From NCBI GenBank assembly GCA_003445735.1, contig DMCR01000001.1, positions 1 to 12,265 of the forward strand: DNA of 12,265 nucleotides. Direction: 5' to 3'. This DNA comes from Cryomorphaceae bacterium (GTDB lineage: Bacteria > Bacteroidota > Bacteroidia > Flavobacteriales > Schleiferiaceae). Below, piece by piece: positions 1-7,014 of the stretch. How positions within the stretch are numbered: position 1 is the first letter of the stretch; each line of letters starts with the position of its first letter. The position numbers were made by a program, and so were the translations under genes. Below the pieces are notes generated by a model. That model was not told where the DNA came from, did not search any database, and worked only from the letters and a program-made list of their open reading frames with translations.

Positions 1-49
1 CGACCCCAACCTTGGCAAGGTTGTGCTCTACCAACTGAGCTACTTTCGC
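1..49 (-). tRNA. tRNA-Gly(GCC), 3' part cut off by window edge
   Basis: Read on the minus strand, positions 49 to 1 fold as the first two thirds of a tRNA: acceptor 5' strand GCGAAAG (49-43), TA at tRNA positions 8-9, D stem GCTC/GAGC closing the loop AGTTGGTA, then anticodon stem CAACC/GGTTG around the loop TTGCCAA. The anticodon is GCC (16-14), which reads glycine codons. A five-base variable loop (6-2) is followed by the first base of the T stem; the T arm and acceptor 3' strand lie outside the window. The gene follows mutS on the same strand but has its own strong promoter in the 50-bp gap. Confidence 0.95.
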
Positions 50-60
50 AATTGGGACGT

Positions 61-90
61 CAAATATACAGCCGAAATTAATTTTCGCAA
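61..90 (-). promoter_or_regulatory. Bacteroidota-type promoter of tRNA-Gly
   Basis: On the minus strand this reads TTG (90-88), a 19-nt spacer, then TATATTTG (68-61). That is an exact fit to the Bacteroidota housekeeping promoter (-33 TTG/TTTG, -7 TAnnTTTG, spacer near 19). The -7 element ends 11 nt before the tRNA 5' end, so transcription should start within a few bases of the mature tRNA. The spacer contains the palindrome AAATTAATTT (75-84). This is the best promoter match in the window. Confidence 0.8.
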
Positions 91-99
91 TAGCGCTAC

Positions 100-2691
100 T
101 TATTTTTTCGCAACTTTTTCTTTGAGGGTATTCAACAGCATCAAAGCCTCTATGGGCTTGAGTTCGTCTAGATTCAGACCTTCTAGTTCTTCTGCTATAT
201 CTTCCAATTCTGGACGGTCCATCGCAAAGAAATTTAATTGTGCGCCGGTCGGTGCTGTCGAAGGTGAATCGCCGCGCTCGCGCTGTGCCTCGAGATCACT
301 AAGGACCTGGCCTGCGCGGTGAAGTACGTAACCCGGAATGCCGGCGAGTTTCGCCACATGAAGACCGAAGGAATGGGCGGTGCCGCCGGGTTTTAATTGG
401 CGGGTGAATATGATGGTTCCCTTGTGCTCTTCCGTACTAATGTGGTAGTTCCGGACCTTGCCGAAGGTCTTCTCCATCTCGTTCAGCTCGTGGTAATGTG
501 TTGCGAAGAGGACCAACGGCGCACTCGGATGTTGGTGCAGGTATTCGGCAATCCCCCATGCGATGCTCACTCCATCAAAGGTGCTGGTCCCGCGGCCTAT
601 TTCGTCCAAAATGACCAAGCTGCGGTCGCTAATGTTGTTCAAAATCGTCGCCGTCTCGTTCATCTCCACCATAAACGTACTCTCCCCTTTGCTCAGGTTA
701 TCTGAGGCCCCGACACGCACGAACAATCTGTCCATGATGGGCAGGTCGGCGGCTGCTGCTGGAACGTATGCGCCCGCTTGGCTGAGGATTTGGATGAGGG
801 CGGTTTGGCGCAATAAAGCACTCTTACCGCTCATGTTAGGACCGGTAATCATGGCAATGGATGCCGTGGCACCGTCCATATCCAAGGAATTTGCAATGTA
901 GGGTATGCCTTCTGGCAGCACCTGTTCGATCACGGCGTGACGGCCGCGGTCGATGGCCATTTGGCGATCGGACCTAAAGGTCGGCCGCACATAGTCGTGG
1001 GCCTCGGCGGTTGTGGCGAAGCTGCGAAGGACGTCGATGGTCGCGACCCATTGGGCGTTAGACAGGATTTGAGGTGCGGCCGCCGCGGCCTCCTCCACCA
1101 ATTCCCCAAACAATCGCAGCTCGATGGTTTTGATTTTCTCTTCGGCCCCGAGGACTTCAGATTCGAATTTCTTGAGCTCGTCGGTGATGTAGCGCTCCGC
1201 GTTGACCAAGGTCTGCTTGCGATGCCAATGCTCGGGCACCTTGTCCTTGTGGGAGTTGCGCACCTCGAGGTAGTATCCGAAAACGTTGTTAAAGGCAAGC
1301 TTGAGGGACGGGATATCGGTGGCATCGGCTTCGCGGTCACGGATGGCGTCCAGGGTGCCTTGTGCATCGGAAAGGAGGCCACGCAGGCGGGCGAGTTCAG
1401 GATCGAATTGGCTCGAGATGGATTCGCCCTTGCCGATGATGGTGGCGGGGTCGTCCACGAGGGCCGATCGAAGGGTTTCTCGCAGCTCAGATAAGGGTGC
1501 GGGCGGAGTTGAGGGGACGGAGATGCCCCACTCGTCGGTTTTGGAGTAGAGGGCGGCGGTCGCATCTAGGGCGTCGCGCAATCTAGCCATCTCCTTGGGA
1601 GAGATTCGCCCTGTGGAGGTACGACTGCAGAGGCGTTCCATATCCGGCATACCGGAGAGGAGGCCGGAAAGTTCGTCGCGTACGTCGGGCTGCTCTAATA
1701 ATTGATCCACGGTATCCAAACGCGCACTAATGCGATCTGTGTCGAGGAGCGGCAGACTGATCCAATGGCGAAGGAGGCGGCCACCCATCGCGCTTTCTGT
1801 ACGGTCGATAATATCGAATAGGGCCACGCCACCTGGGGCGTTCGGGTAGAATAATTCGAGGTTCTGTGTCGTGAAGCCGTCCAACCACATATAATCTTCG
1901 AGGACAATGCGCGAGAGGCTGGTGATGTGGCTCAAGGAGCCCATTTCACTGTGCTTAAGGTGGTGTAAGATGGCGCCGACCGCGATGGTTGAGGCATCTT
2001 TATCATTCAGCCCAAAGCCGCTGAGGCCGTGGGTCTCGAAGTGCGAGGTGATGCATTCACAAGCGTATTTGGGTTCCCATGCCCAAGCATCTATCCCAAA
2101 ACAATAATAGTCTTGCTCGAGGGAAAGACGCAGGTCACGGTTCATGTCGCGTGGATGGACTATTTCTTTAGGCGAGTACGTGGCTATGGCATTGCATAAT
2201 TCCAGTTCAGAACCCATGGCATGGAAAAAGGCACCGGTAGAAATTTCCACTATGGCCATTCCCCATGGGCCTTTTTTAGCTGGGTATAGAGCTGCCAGGT
2301 AATTGTGTTCCTTGCCCGCAAGGAGGTCGTTGTTCAGGTTGATTCCCGGGGTGATCATATCGGTCACACCGCGCTTGACCAATCCTTTGACGGTCTTTGG
2401 ATCTTCGAGTTGCTCGACGATGGCTACGCGGTGGCCGGCCTTGACCAGCTTGGGTAAATAAGTTTGTAGCGCGTGGTGTGGGAATCCGGCAAGCGCGACT
2501 TCGGAGGCCGAGCCGTTGGAGCGTTTGGTCAGGATGATATCGAGTGTTTTCGCCGCTTTTTCCGCGTCGCTACCAAAGGTTTCGTAGAAATCCCCCACGC
2601 GAAACAGAAGCATGGCTTCCGGATGCTTGGTTTTGATTTCATCGTACTGACGCATCATTGGCGTCTTTTTTCCCGAGGCAGATTTCCCCAT
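100..2691 (-). CDS. mutS: DNA mismatch repair ATPase MutS
   Basis: Full-length MutS (863 aa; E. coli MutS is about 853). It recognises base mismatches and small loops and recruits MutL to start excision repair. The N-terminal mismatch-binding domain carries the Phe-x-Glu reading motif (F35-Y36-E37 in GDFYETF). Connector, lever and clamp domains follow (about 130-570). The ATPase domain has Walker A GPNMSGKS (617-624), the STFMVEM signature (671-677), Walker B LVILDEIGRGTS (692-703) and the THYHEL switch (731-736). A C-terminal dimerisation helix-turn-helix lies around 838-863. The start at MGKSASGKKT places F-x-E at the usual distance from the N-terminus, and a promoter-like TACTTTTG lies 46 nt upstream. 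All key residues are intact and there is no frameshift, so the gene should be functional. It is divergent from the methyltransferase gene, with a 67-bp gap. Confidence 0.98.
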   Translation of the reverse strand: MGKSASGKKTPMMRQYDEIKTKHPEAMLLFRVGDFYETFGSDAEKAAKTLDIILTKRSNGSASEVALAGFPHHALQTYLPKLVKAGHRVAIVEQLEDPKTVKGLVKRGVTDMITPGINLNNDLLAGKEHNYLAALYPAKKGPWGMAIVEISTGAFFHAMGSELELCNAIATYSPKEIVHPRDMNRDLRLSLEQDYYCFGIDAWAWEPKYACECITSHFETHGLSGFGLNDKDASTIAVGAILHHLKHSEMGSLSHITSLSRIVLEDYMWLDGFTTQNLELFYPNAPGGVALFDIIDRTESAMGGRLLRHWISLPLLDTDRISARLDTVDQLLEQPDVRDELSGLLSGMPDMERLCSRTSTGRISPKEMARLRDALDATAALYSKTDEWGISVPSTPPAPLSELRETLRSALVDDPATIIGKGESISSQFDPELARLRGLLSDAQGTLDAIRDREADATDIPSLKLAFNNVFGYYLEVRNSHKDKVPEHWHRKQTLVNAERYITDELKKFESEVLGAEEKIKTIELRLFGELVEEAAAAAPQILSNAQWVATIDVLRSFATTAEAHDYVRPTFRSDRQMAIDRGRHAVIEQVLPEGIPYIANSLDMDGATASIAMITGPNMSGKSALLRQTALIQILSQAGAYVPAAAADLPIMDRLFVRVGASDNLSKGESTFMVEMNETATILNNISDRSLVILDEIGRGTSTFDGVSIAWGIAEYLHQHPSAPLVLFATHYHELNEMEKTFGKVRNYHISTEEHKGTIIFTRQLKPGGTAHSFGLHVAKLAGIPGYVLHRAGQVLSDLEAQRERGDSPSTAPTGAQLNFFAMDRPELEDIAEELEGLNLDELKPIEALMLLNTLKEKVAKK

Positions 2692-2697
2692 TTACAC

Positions 2698-2705
2698 TTA
2701 CTTTG
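2698..2705 (+). promoter_or_regulatory. Candidate -7 element for the TrmH-family gene
   Basis: TTACTTTG matches TAnnTTTG at seven of eight positions and lies 53 nt before the ATG at 2759. No TTG is visible 17-23 nt upstream, so the call rests on the -7 box alone. Together with the minus-strand box at 2737-2744 it forms an 8-bp inverted repeat (CTTACTTT / AAAGTAAG). Confidence 0.4.
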
Positions 2706-2736
2706 TCATTGAGAAGCGGCAAAATGTCGCAGACAT

Positions 2737-2744
2737 CAAAAGTA
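2737..2744 (-). promoter_or_regulatory. Candidate -7 element for mutS
   Basis: Minus-strand TACTTTTG is an exact TAnnTTTG match, 45 nt from the mutS start codon. At a 19-nt spacing there is TTT rather than TTG, so the -33 box is only partial. A small inverted repeat, ATGTC-GCA-GACAT (2724-2736), lies directly downstream, around the expected transcription start. Confidence 0.5.
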
Positions 2745-2758
2745 AGCGCTTCAGAGAG

Positions 2759-3301
2759 ATGAGAAAACTTCGCAACAATGAATTGGGCAGATTATCTACC
2801 GAAGATTTTAAAAATTCGGAAAAAACTCCCCTGATCATTGTCGCCGACAACGTGCGCAGCTTCCATAATGTGGGTAGTTTGTTTCGTACGGCCGATTGTT
2901 TTCGCGCCGCGCATATTTATTTGTGTGGCTTGACCCCTACCCCGGGTTCGGCGGATATGCAAAAGACCGCGCTCGGTGCGACCGAAAGCATGGATTGGAC
3001 ATATGTGGAACACACGCTGGATTGTGTGAAGGCGCTGCAGCAGAAGGGCTATGAGGTGATCGCAATTGAGCAGGCTGAAGGCAGTGTAGATTTGCGTGAT
3101 TTTGAGCCGAAAGGCCCCACAGCACTGGTTTTTGGACACGAAGTTATTGGGGTTGCCCAAGAGGTTGTAAATGCCTGTGATGCGGTTATTGAGATAGCCC
3201 AATTTGGCACTAAACACAGCCTCAACATTAGCGTAAGCGCCGGCATTGCCATGTTTGAGTTGCACCGAAAATTAACGGGCAATACTAGTCCACGGCCGTA
3301 G
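2759..3301 (+). CDS. SpoU/TrmH-family RNA 2'-O-ribose methyltransferase
   Basis: A 180-aa SPOUT-class methyltransferase predicted to methylate a ribose 2'-OH in tRNA or rRNA using S-adenosylmethionine. The three SpoU motifs are visible. Motif 1 is NVRSFHNVGSLFRTAD (31-46), with the Asn and Arg used in catalysis. Motif 2 is FGHEVIGV (125-132), keeping the G-x-E-xx-G core. Motif 3 is GTKHSLNISVSAGIA (150-164), forming the trefoil-knot SAM pocket. It is compact, with almost nothing N-terminal to the catalytic domain, unlike RlmB, which has an extra substrate-binding domain. The exact target nucleotide (TrmH-like Gm18, TrmL-like wobble or other) cannot be read from the sequence. The 3' end overlaps folK tail to tail by 17 bp (3285-3301). 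The ATG follows a purine run (CAGAGAG), and the motif positions fit this start. Confidence 0.93.
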   Translation: MRKLRNNELGRLSTEDFKNSEKTPLIIVADNVRSFHNVGSLFRTADCFRAAHIYLCGLTPTPGSADMQKTALGATESMDWTYVEHTLDCVKALQQKGYEVIAIEQAEGSVDLRDFEPKGPTALVFGHEVIGVAQEVVNACDAVIEIAQFGTKHSLNISVSAGIAMFELHRKLTGNTSPRP

Positions 3302-3767
3302 GCAACACCTCGTCGGGGCATTCGTCCAAAAGTGTCGCCAAGGATTTTGCCAAGGTGGGATGGGACCAATTTGGCACTACGTCCTCCATCGGCATCAACG
3401 TGAACCGCCGTAAATGCAAGCGCGGATGCGGCAATACCAATAACTCGCTCTCCCAAACTTTTCCGTCGTAATCCAGCATGTCCAAATCAATGGTTCGATC
3501 GGCGTAGCCCGCCTCCTCGCGAACTCGGCCCATAGCCTTTTCCGTAAATAGTAATTTAACCAACAACTCCTCAGGACCCAAGTCGGTCTCCACCAAGAGC
3601 ACCTGGTTCAGGTATGAGTTTGTACTGTAGTAGCCCCAAGCCGGACTCTCATAGCACCTACTTTTTCTTAAGACTATGCTAAATCGACCAATTGCCTCCT
3701 TTGCCGTGGCAAGGTTTTGCACTTTATCGCCTAAGTTTGTACCTAATAAAATAATGGCCTGCCCCAT
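3285..3767 (-). CDS. folK: 2-amino-4-hydroxy-6-hydroxymethyldihydropteridine pyrophosphokinase (HPPK)
   Basis: A 160-aa FolK that transfers pyrophosphate from ATP to 6-hydroxymethyl-7,8-dihydropterin, the step before dihydropteroate synthase in folate synthesis. The N-terminal strand with LLGTNLGD (7-14) is the family opening. YADRTIDLDML (88-98) carries the two Mg2+-binding aspartates (D94, D96). LPHPRLHLRRF (112-122) is the conserved HPRLHxRxF segment. The reading frame stays open 86 codons upstream, but those codons are antisense to sppA and look like nothing known. The ATG at 3767 puts the LGxNLGD motif just after the start, as in other HPPKs. Its start codon shares bases with the sppA ATG in CATG (3765-3768). 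The 3' end overlaps the methyltransferase gene by 17 bp. Confidence 0.96.
   Translation of the reverse strand: MGQAIILLGTNLGDKVQNLATAKEAIGRFSIVLRKSRCYESPAWGYYSTNSYLNQVLLVETDLGPEELLVKLLFTEKAMGRVREEAGYADRTIDLDMLDYDGKVWESELLVLPHPRLHLRRFTLMPMEDVVPNWSHPTLAKSLATLLDECPDEVLPTAVD
3732..3739 (+). promoter_or_regulatory. Candidate -7 element for sppA, inside folK
   Basis: TAAGTTTG is an exact TAnnTTTG match, 26 nt before the sppA ATG. No TTG is found at 17-23 nt upstream. Because folK begins inside the sppA start codon, any sppA promoter has to lie within the folK coding sequence, as this one does. Confidence 0.4.
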
Positions 3768-5484
3768 GAAAAATTTCTTCACTACTGTTCTTGCTGTCTT
3801 AACAGCGTTTGTCGCGTCTATCCTGCTCTTGATTGGCCTATTGGTCATCGCGAGCGTTACCGGAAAAGATCCAGCCCCAAAGGTAGAAGAGAACACCTTA
3901 TTGCGTATTCCTTTATCAGGAACTTTGGAAGACCGCGCCTTTGAAGATCCATTAGCCGGTCTAGATGCAGCATTATTGGGCATGGACGTTCCTAAAGCCC
4001 TAGGCATGAACGAACTCATGGCCACCTTAAAACATGCCGCAGAAGACGATCGAGTGCAAGGAATTTTATTGGAGCAGGGCGTTTTCGCCGCTGGTTATGG
4101 GATGCTAGAAGAATTGGCCGATTATCTTAAAGAATTTAAAGCCGCCTCAGGTAAACCCATCTATTCCTATGGCGAATATTATACCCAAAAAGGAGCTGCA
4201 TTGAGCGCCATCGCAGATTCTACCGTCCTTCACCCCGGCGGGATATTTGAGCTCAGCGGCGTCGGAACAAGCTCCACCTACTACAAGGATTTTTTTGACA
4301 AATTCGGCATCGAGCCCCTGATCGTTCGAGGCACTGGAAATAAATTCAAAAGCGCGGTAGAACCCTATATCGCTAGTGAAATGAGCGACGAAAACCGGTT
4401 GCAATTGACCCACCTTATCACCCAGTTTTGGGATTTTATCGGGGGCCAATTCGAAGCGAAAGGGATCGACCGCAGCACCCTCGACAGGGCTGCAACAGAT
4501 TTTATTGGCATGGACGCCGACGCCTGTCTTGAAGCCGGATTAGTGGATGCCTTGGGTTACAAAGAAGATATCATGAACCACTTCGAGGACCGCTATTCCC
4601 TCCTTCATTATACAGATTATGCGGCCCAAATTCCTTTTGTAAAAGCCACCGACCGCATCGCAATCATCTACGCGAATGGAAGTATAGGCAACGGTTCGGG
4701 AGACGAAAGCACCATCGGCACTGAAAATATCGTCAAAGCACTGCGCAAAGCGGACAAAAACAAACGCGTCAAAGCCATTGTACTTCGCGTTAACAGCCCG
4801 GGCGGGAGTGCCTTGACCTCAGATATCATACACCACACCATTGGCGATATCGAGAAACCACTCATCGTGAGTCAAGCGAATTATGCTGCCTCCGGCGGGT
4901 ATTATATTAGTTGTAATGCTGACGCGATTTTTACAAATTCCACTACCATCACCGGTAGTATCGGCATCTTCATGAGCCTATTCACCGCCGAGGAATTGAT
5001 GACCGAAACCCTCGGGCTTAGCGTCGAAGAAGTACAAACTCACCCCATGGCCAACTTCCCCAACCTCGCCAAGCATCCCGACGAAGCCCAATACGCCATA
5101 CTGCAGCGCATGATCGACCGCGGATACGCTGATTTCACGGGTAAAGTTGCCGAGGGTAGAAGCATGGACATGGACTACCTTCTCCCCTTATGTGGCGGTC
5201 GCGTTTGGACCGGAGATGATGCCGTAGATAATGGATTGGCCGACCTCGAGGGCAATCTGAGCGATGCCATTACCTATGCCGCGAAGGAAGCCGGCATCGA
5301 ATCCTACAAATTATATGAACTCCCAACGGTAGAAGATGGATTAGAGAAATACCTTAAATCTTTGGGTGCGGCGAAAGCAGTGAGCCTACCTTTCCTCGAC
5401 CATCCTGCAGCACAAGAACTCAAATTCCTGGCGACTAACCCAGGACTCCAAGCCCGTTTGAATCCTATTTTCCTTGAACTGTGA
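3766..5484 (+). CDS. sppA: Signal peptide peptidase SppA, 67K type (protease IV)
   Basis: A 572-aa membrane-anchored serine protease that degrades cleaved signal peptides. The N-terminus (MKNFFTTVLAVLTAF onward, to about residue 31) is one hydrophobic anchor. Two tandem ClpP/crotonase-like peptidase domains follow, as in the tetrameric E. coli enzyme. The catalytic lysine is K195 in the first half (NKFKSAVEP, matching E. coli K209) and the nucleophile is S376 in the second half (ANYAASGGYY, matching S409). LRVNSPGGSAL (340-350) is the conserved oxyanion-side loop. The frame is open upstream to 3676, but that part is antisense folK. Starting at 3766 puts a Lys-Asn pair before the anchor, as expected. 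An alternative ATG at 3754 would add only MACP. The final bases overlap the next gene in GTGA, so the two genes form an operon. Confidence 0.96.
   Translation: MKNFFTTVLAVLTAFVASILLLIGLLVIASVTGKDPAPKVEENTLLRIPLSGTLEDRAFEDPLAGLDAALLGMDVPKALGMNELMATLKHAAEDDRVQGILLEQGVFAAGYGMLEELADYLKEFKAASGKPIYSYGEYYTQKGAALSAIADSTVLHPGGIFELSGVGTSSTYYKDFFDKFGIEPLIVRGTGNKFKSAVEPYIASEMSDENRLQLTHLITQFWDFIGGQFEAKGIDRSTLDRAATDFIGMDADACLEAGLVDALGYKEDIMNHFEDRYSLLHYTDYAAQIPFVKATDRIAIIYANGSIGNGSGDESTIGTENIVKALRKADKNKRVKAIVLRVNSPGGSALTSDIIHHTIGDIEKPLIVSQANYAASGGYYISCNADAIFTNSTTITGSIGIFMSLFTAEELMTETLGLSVEEVQTHPMANFPNLAKHPDEAQYAILQRMIDRGYADFTGKVAEGRSMDMDYLLPLCGGRVWTGDDAVDNGLADLEGNLSDAITYAAKEAGIESYKLYELPTVEDGLEKYLKSLGAAKAVSLPFLDHPAAQELKFLATNPGLQARLNPIFLEL
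3878..3885 (-). promoter_or_regulatory. Possible -7 element for folK, inside sppA
   Basis: Minus-strand TACCTTTG is an exact TAnnTTTG match, 110 nt upstream of the folK ATG within sppA codons. No -33 partner is visible and an 8-base box with two free positions occurs by chance, so this is weak. It is listed because folK has no non-coding upstream sequence and needs a promoter inside sppA. Confidence 0.25.
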
Positions 5485-6161
5485 TCTCGGAAAAACAACA
5501 AAATGCTGAACGTCTCTACTATTTATTAGGGGCATTATTCATCGCTGCATTAATCACGTGTAACCTGATTGCCAACAAATTCGTGACGGTAGACCTCGGG
5601 TTCAAAGTATTTACCATCAGCGCTGGGGTACTTCCCTACCCGATGACCTTTTTGATCACCGATATCTTAAGCGAGCTCTACGGCCAAAAGCGCACCACAC
5701 AGGTCGTACTCTCCGGCCTCGTGGCAAGTATTTTTGTCCTCTTCGTCTTATGGCTCGGGGCCCAATTCCCAGCTATCGAAGGCTCACCCGTGTCGGATGC
5801 CACCTACAACCAAGTTTTCCAAAACGCTTGGCGCGTCATCGCCGCCTCAATGCTTGCTTACATCGTAGCACAACTCATCGACGTACGTTTGTTTCACTTT
5901 TGGAAGAACCTCACCGGCGGAAAGATGCTTTGGGTCCGCAACAACTTCTCGACCCTGGTCAGCCAACTCGTCGATACTATACTCGTTGTCCTAGTCTTAT
6001 TCATTGGCACCTTACCATGGAGCACCATGGGCGAATACATTTGGGACGGCTGGCTCTTCAAAGCTACCGCCGCCGCAATTGATACTGCCGCCATCTATGC
6101 GTTTATGTGGTGGGCCCGCGGTTATTTCGGACTCGAGATCGGCGAAGAAATCGAAGTCTAA
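5481..6161 (+). CDS. Queuosine precursor transporter, YhhQ family (DUF165)
   Basis: A 226-aa polytopic inner-membrane protein of the YhhQ/COG1738 family, which imports 7-deazaguanine precursors (preQ0/preQ1) for queuosine at the tRNA wobble base. About six hydrophobic segments are visible (near 14-35, 42-63, 72-96, 118-136, 158-176 and 192-212). Family motifs include LPYPMTFLITDILSELYG (51-68), QLIDVRLFHFWK (131-142) and LWVRNNFSTLVSQLVDT (150-166). The GTG start is effectively forced: an in-frame TGA sits two codons upstream (5475-5477), and no other usual start codon occurs before the first membrane segment. GTG overlaps the sppA TGA as GTGA, implying translational coupling. The stop overlaps the DUF2797 stop by 4 bp. 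The precise substrate is inferred from the family. Confidence 0.93.
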   Translation: MISEKQQNAERLYYLLGALFIAALITCNLIANKFVTVDLGFKVFTISAGVLPYPMTFLITDILSELYGQKRTTQVVLSGLVASIFVLFVLWLGAQFPAIEGSPVSDATYNQVFQNAWRVIAASMLAYIVAQLIDVRLFHFWKNLTGGKMLWVRNNFSTLVSQLVDTILVVLVLFIGTLPWSTMGEYIWDGWLFKATAAAIDTAAIYAFMWWARGYFGLEIGEEIEV

Positions 6162-6955
6162 AACAACTCCAAATTCACAATGTAGCCTTCGTGCGAACGC
6201 ACGTTGAACACCCCCGCTGTGGTGATCAGGTATTGACCTTTAATACCGACCAACTCGCCTTCCCAGGTATCGCCTTCGGTTTTGAAGCTCGTGCTCTTCA
6301 CCTTCAATGGATGCTGCTCGACAGGGTAATTCATCGACCAAATCTCCGGCTGCTGGGTACGGTATTGTTGTAATTCTTCTGGCAACGACGCCTGAGCCAT
6401 CACAAAGGCTTCCTCCAGGCTTTCCTCAGTTGTTGCCCCTTTGAGCATGGCCTGCCAAGAAGTCTTGTCGGTAAAGTGGTCCTTCAACGCCACTTCTGCG
6501 ACGCCCGCCAAATAGCGGTTAGGCACCTCTAATATGACCGTCGCCTCGTCTGCACCTTGATCCATCCAGCGGTAAGGCATCTGCGTCTTTCGAGTCACGC
6601 CGACCTTAATGCGATCGGTTTTTGCCAAATACACCAAATGCGGCTGTAATTGCAATCGCTGCTCAAATTCTAAATCTCGCTCGGCAATGCCTAAATGGGC
6701 CTTACTGAGTTCTGGTTTCATGATGGTGGGCGAGGCCTCAGGTTTGGTAAAAAAGCATTCGCGACAGAAATTCTGGCGGTATACCTCTGGGACCAATTGG
6801 CCACAAAAACATTTATGCGTCCCGGTAAAAGTCATACGCAACGGCTTCCCAATCAATCCATTCATCATCAACAGATCTATACCCAAGGGCAAAGAGTATC
6901 GAATCGTGGGTCCGTACTGCGTAGTCATTTTCCTTAATGGGCCAGTGAAATGCAT
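6158..6955 (-). CDS. DUF2797 family protein
   Basis: A 265-aa protein of the DUF2797 family; I know of no established function. The N-terminal strand-rich part (3-45) leads into four cysteines spaced CxC-x12-CxxC (C49, C51, C64, C67), very likely a zinc site. KPELSKAHLGIAERDLEFE (80-98) is a conserved family block. LVYLAKTDRIKVGVTRKTQ (107-125), followed by RWMDQGADEA, resembles the spacing of GIY-YIG-type nuclease domains (two short strands, then an Arg-bearing helix), but that relation is inferred and the catalytic residues are not proved. NRYLAG and DKTSWQAML (about 146-169) are further family-like stretches. Methionine 1 is preferred because family members open with the TGxLRKM pattern seen at 4-10. 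The TAG stop overlaps the YhhQ-family stop by 4 bp, and the gene is divergent from the GH3 gene with 59 bp between them. Confidence 0.88.
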   Translation of the reverse strand: MHFTGPLRKMTTQYGPTIRYSLPLGIDLLMMNGLIGKPLRMTFTGTHKCFCGQLVPEVYRQNFCRECFFTKPEASPTIMKPELSKAHLGIAERDLEFEQRLQLQPHLVYLAKTDRIKVGVTRKTQMPYRWMDQGADEATVILEVPNRYLAGVAEVALKDHFTDKTSWQAMLKGATTEESLEEAFVMAQASLPEELQQYRTQQPEIWSMNYPVEQHPLKVKSTSFKTEGDTWEGELVGIKGQYLITTAGVFNVRSHEGYIVNLELF

Positions 6956-6964
6956 ATTTTCTGC

Positions 6965-6972
6965 TAACTTTA
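6965..6972 (+). promoter_or_regulatory. Candidate -7 element for the GH3 gene
   Basis: TAACTTTA matches TAnnTTTG at seven of eight positions, 42 nt before the GH3 ATG. No clear TTG lies at the expected spacing. The 59-bp gap shows no convincing box for the divergent DUF2797 gene. Confidence 0.3.
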
Positions 6973-7014
6973 ATAGTGTGAAAGTAGCACATAAACGACC
7001 GACCTCCTAAAGCC

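Noticed and set aside
75..84. Palindrome AAATTAATTT after mutS as a terminator
   Set aside because: The hairpin would be A/T only, with no G+C stem or following T-tract in either direction. It lies in the spacer of the tRNA promoter.
930..1565. 211-codon open frame on the minus strand, and a 185-codon frame on the plus strand at 937-1494
   Set aside because: Both lie fully inside mutS, whose conserved core runs through here. Their translations are low-complexity (Pro/Ser/Arg-rich or similar) with no family features, so they are shadow frames.
3676..3765. 30-codon N-terminal extension of sppA
   Set aside because: It is antisense to folK. The expected Lys-Asn plus anchor helix begins at 3766.
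3768..4025. 86-codon N-terminal extension of folK
   Set aside because: It is antisense to the sppA anchor and first domain and has no HPPK-like sequence. The HPPK fold begins at 3767.
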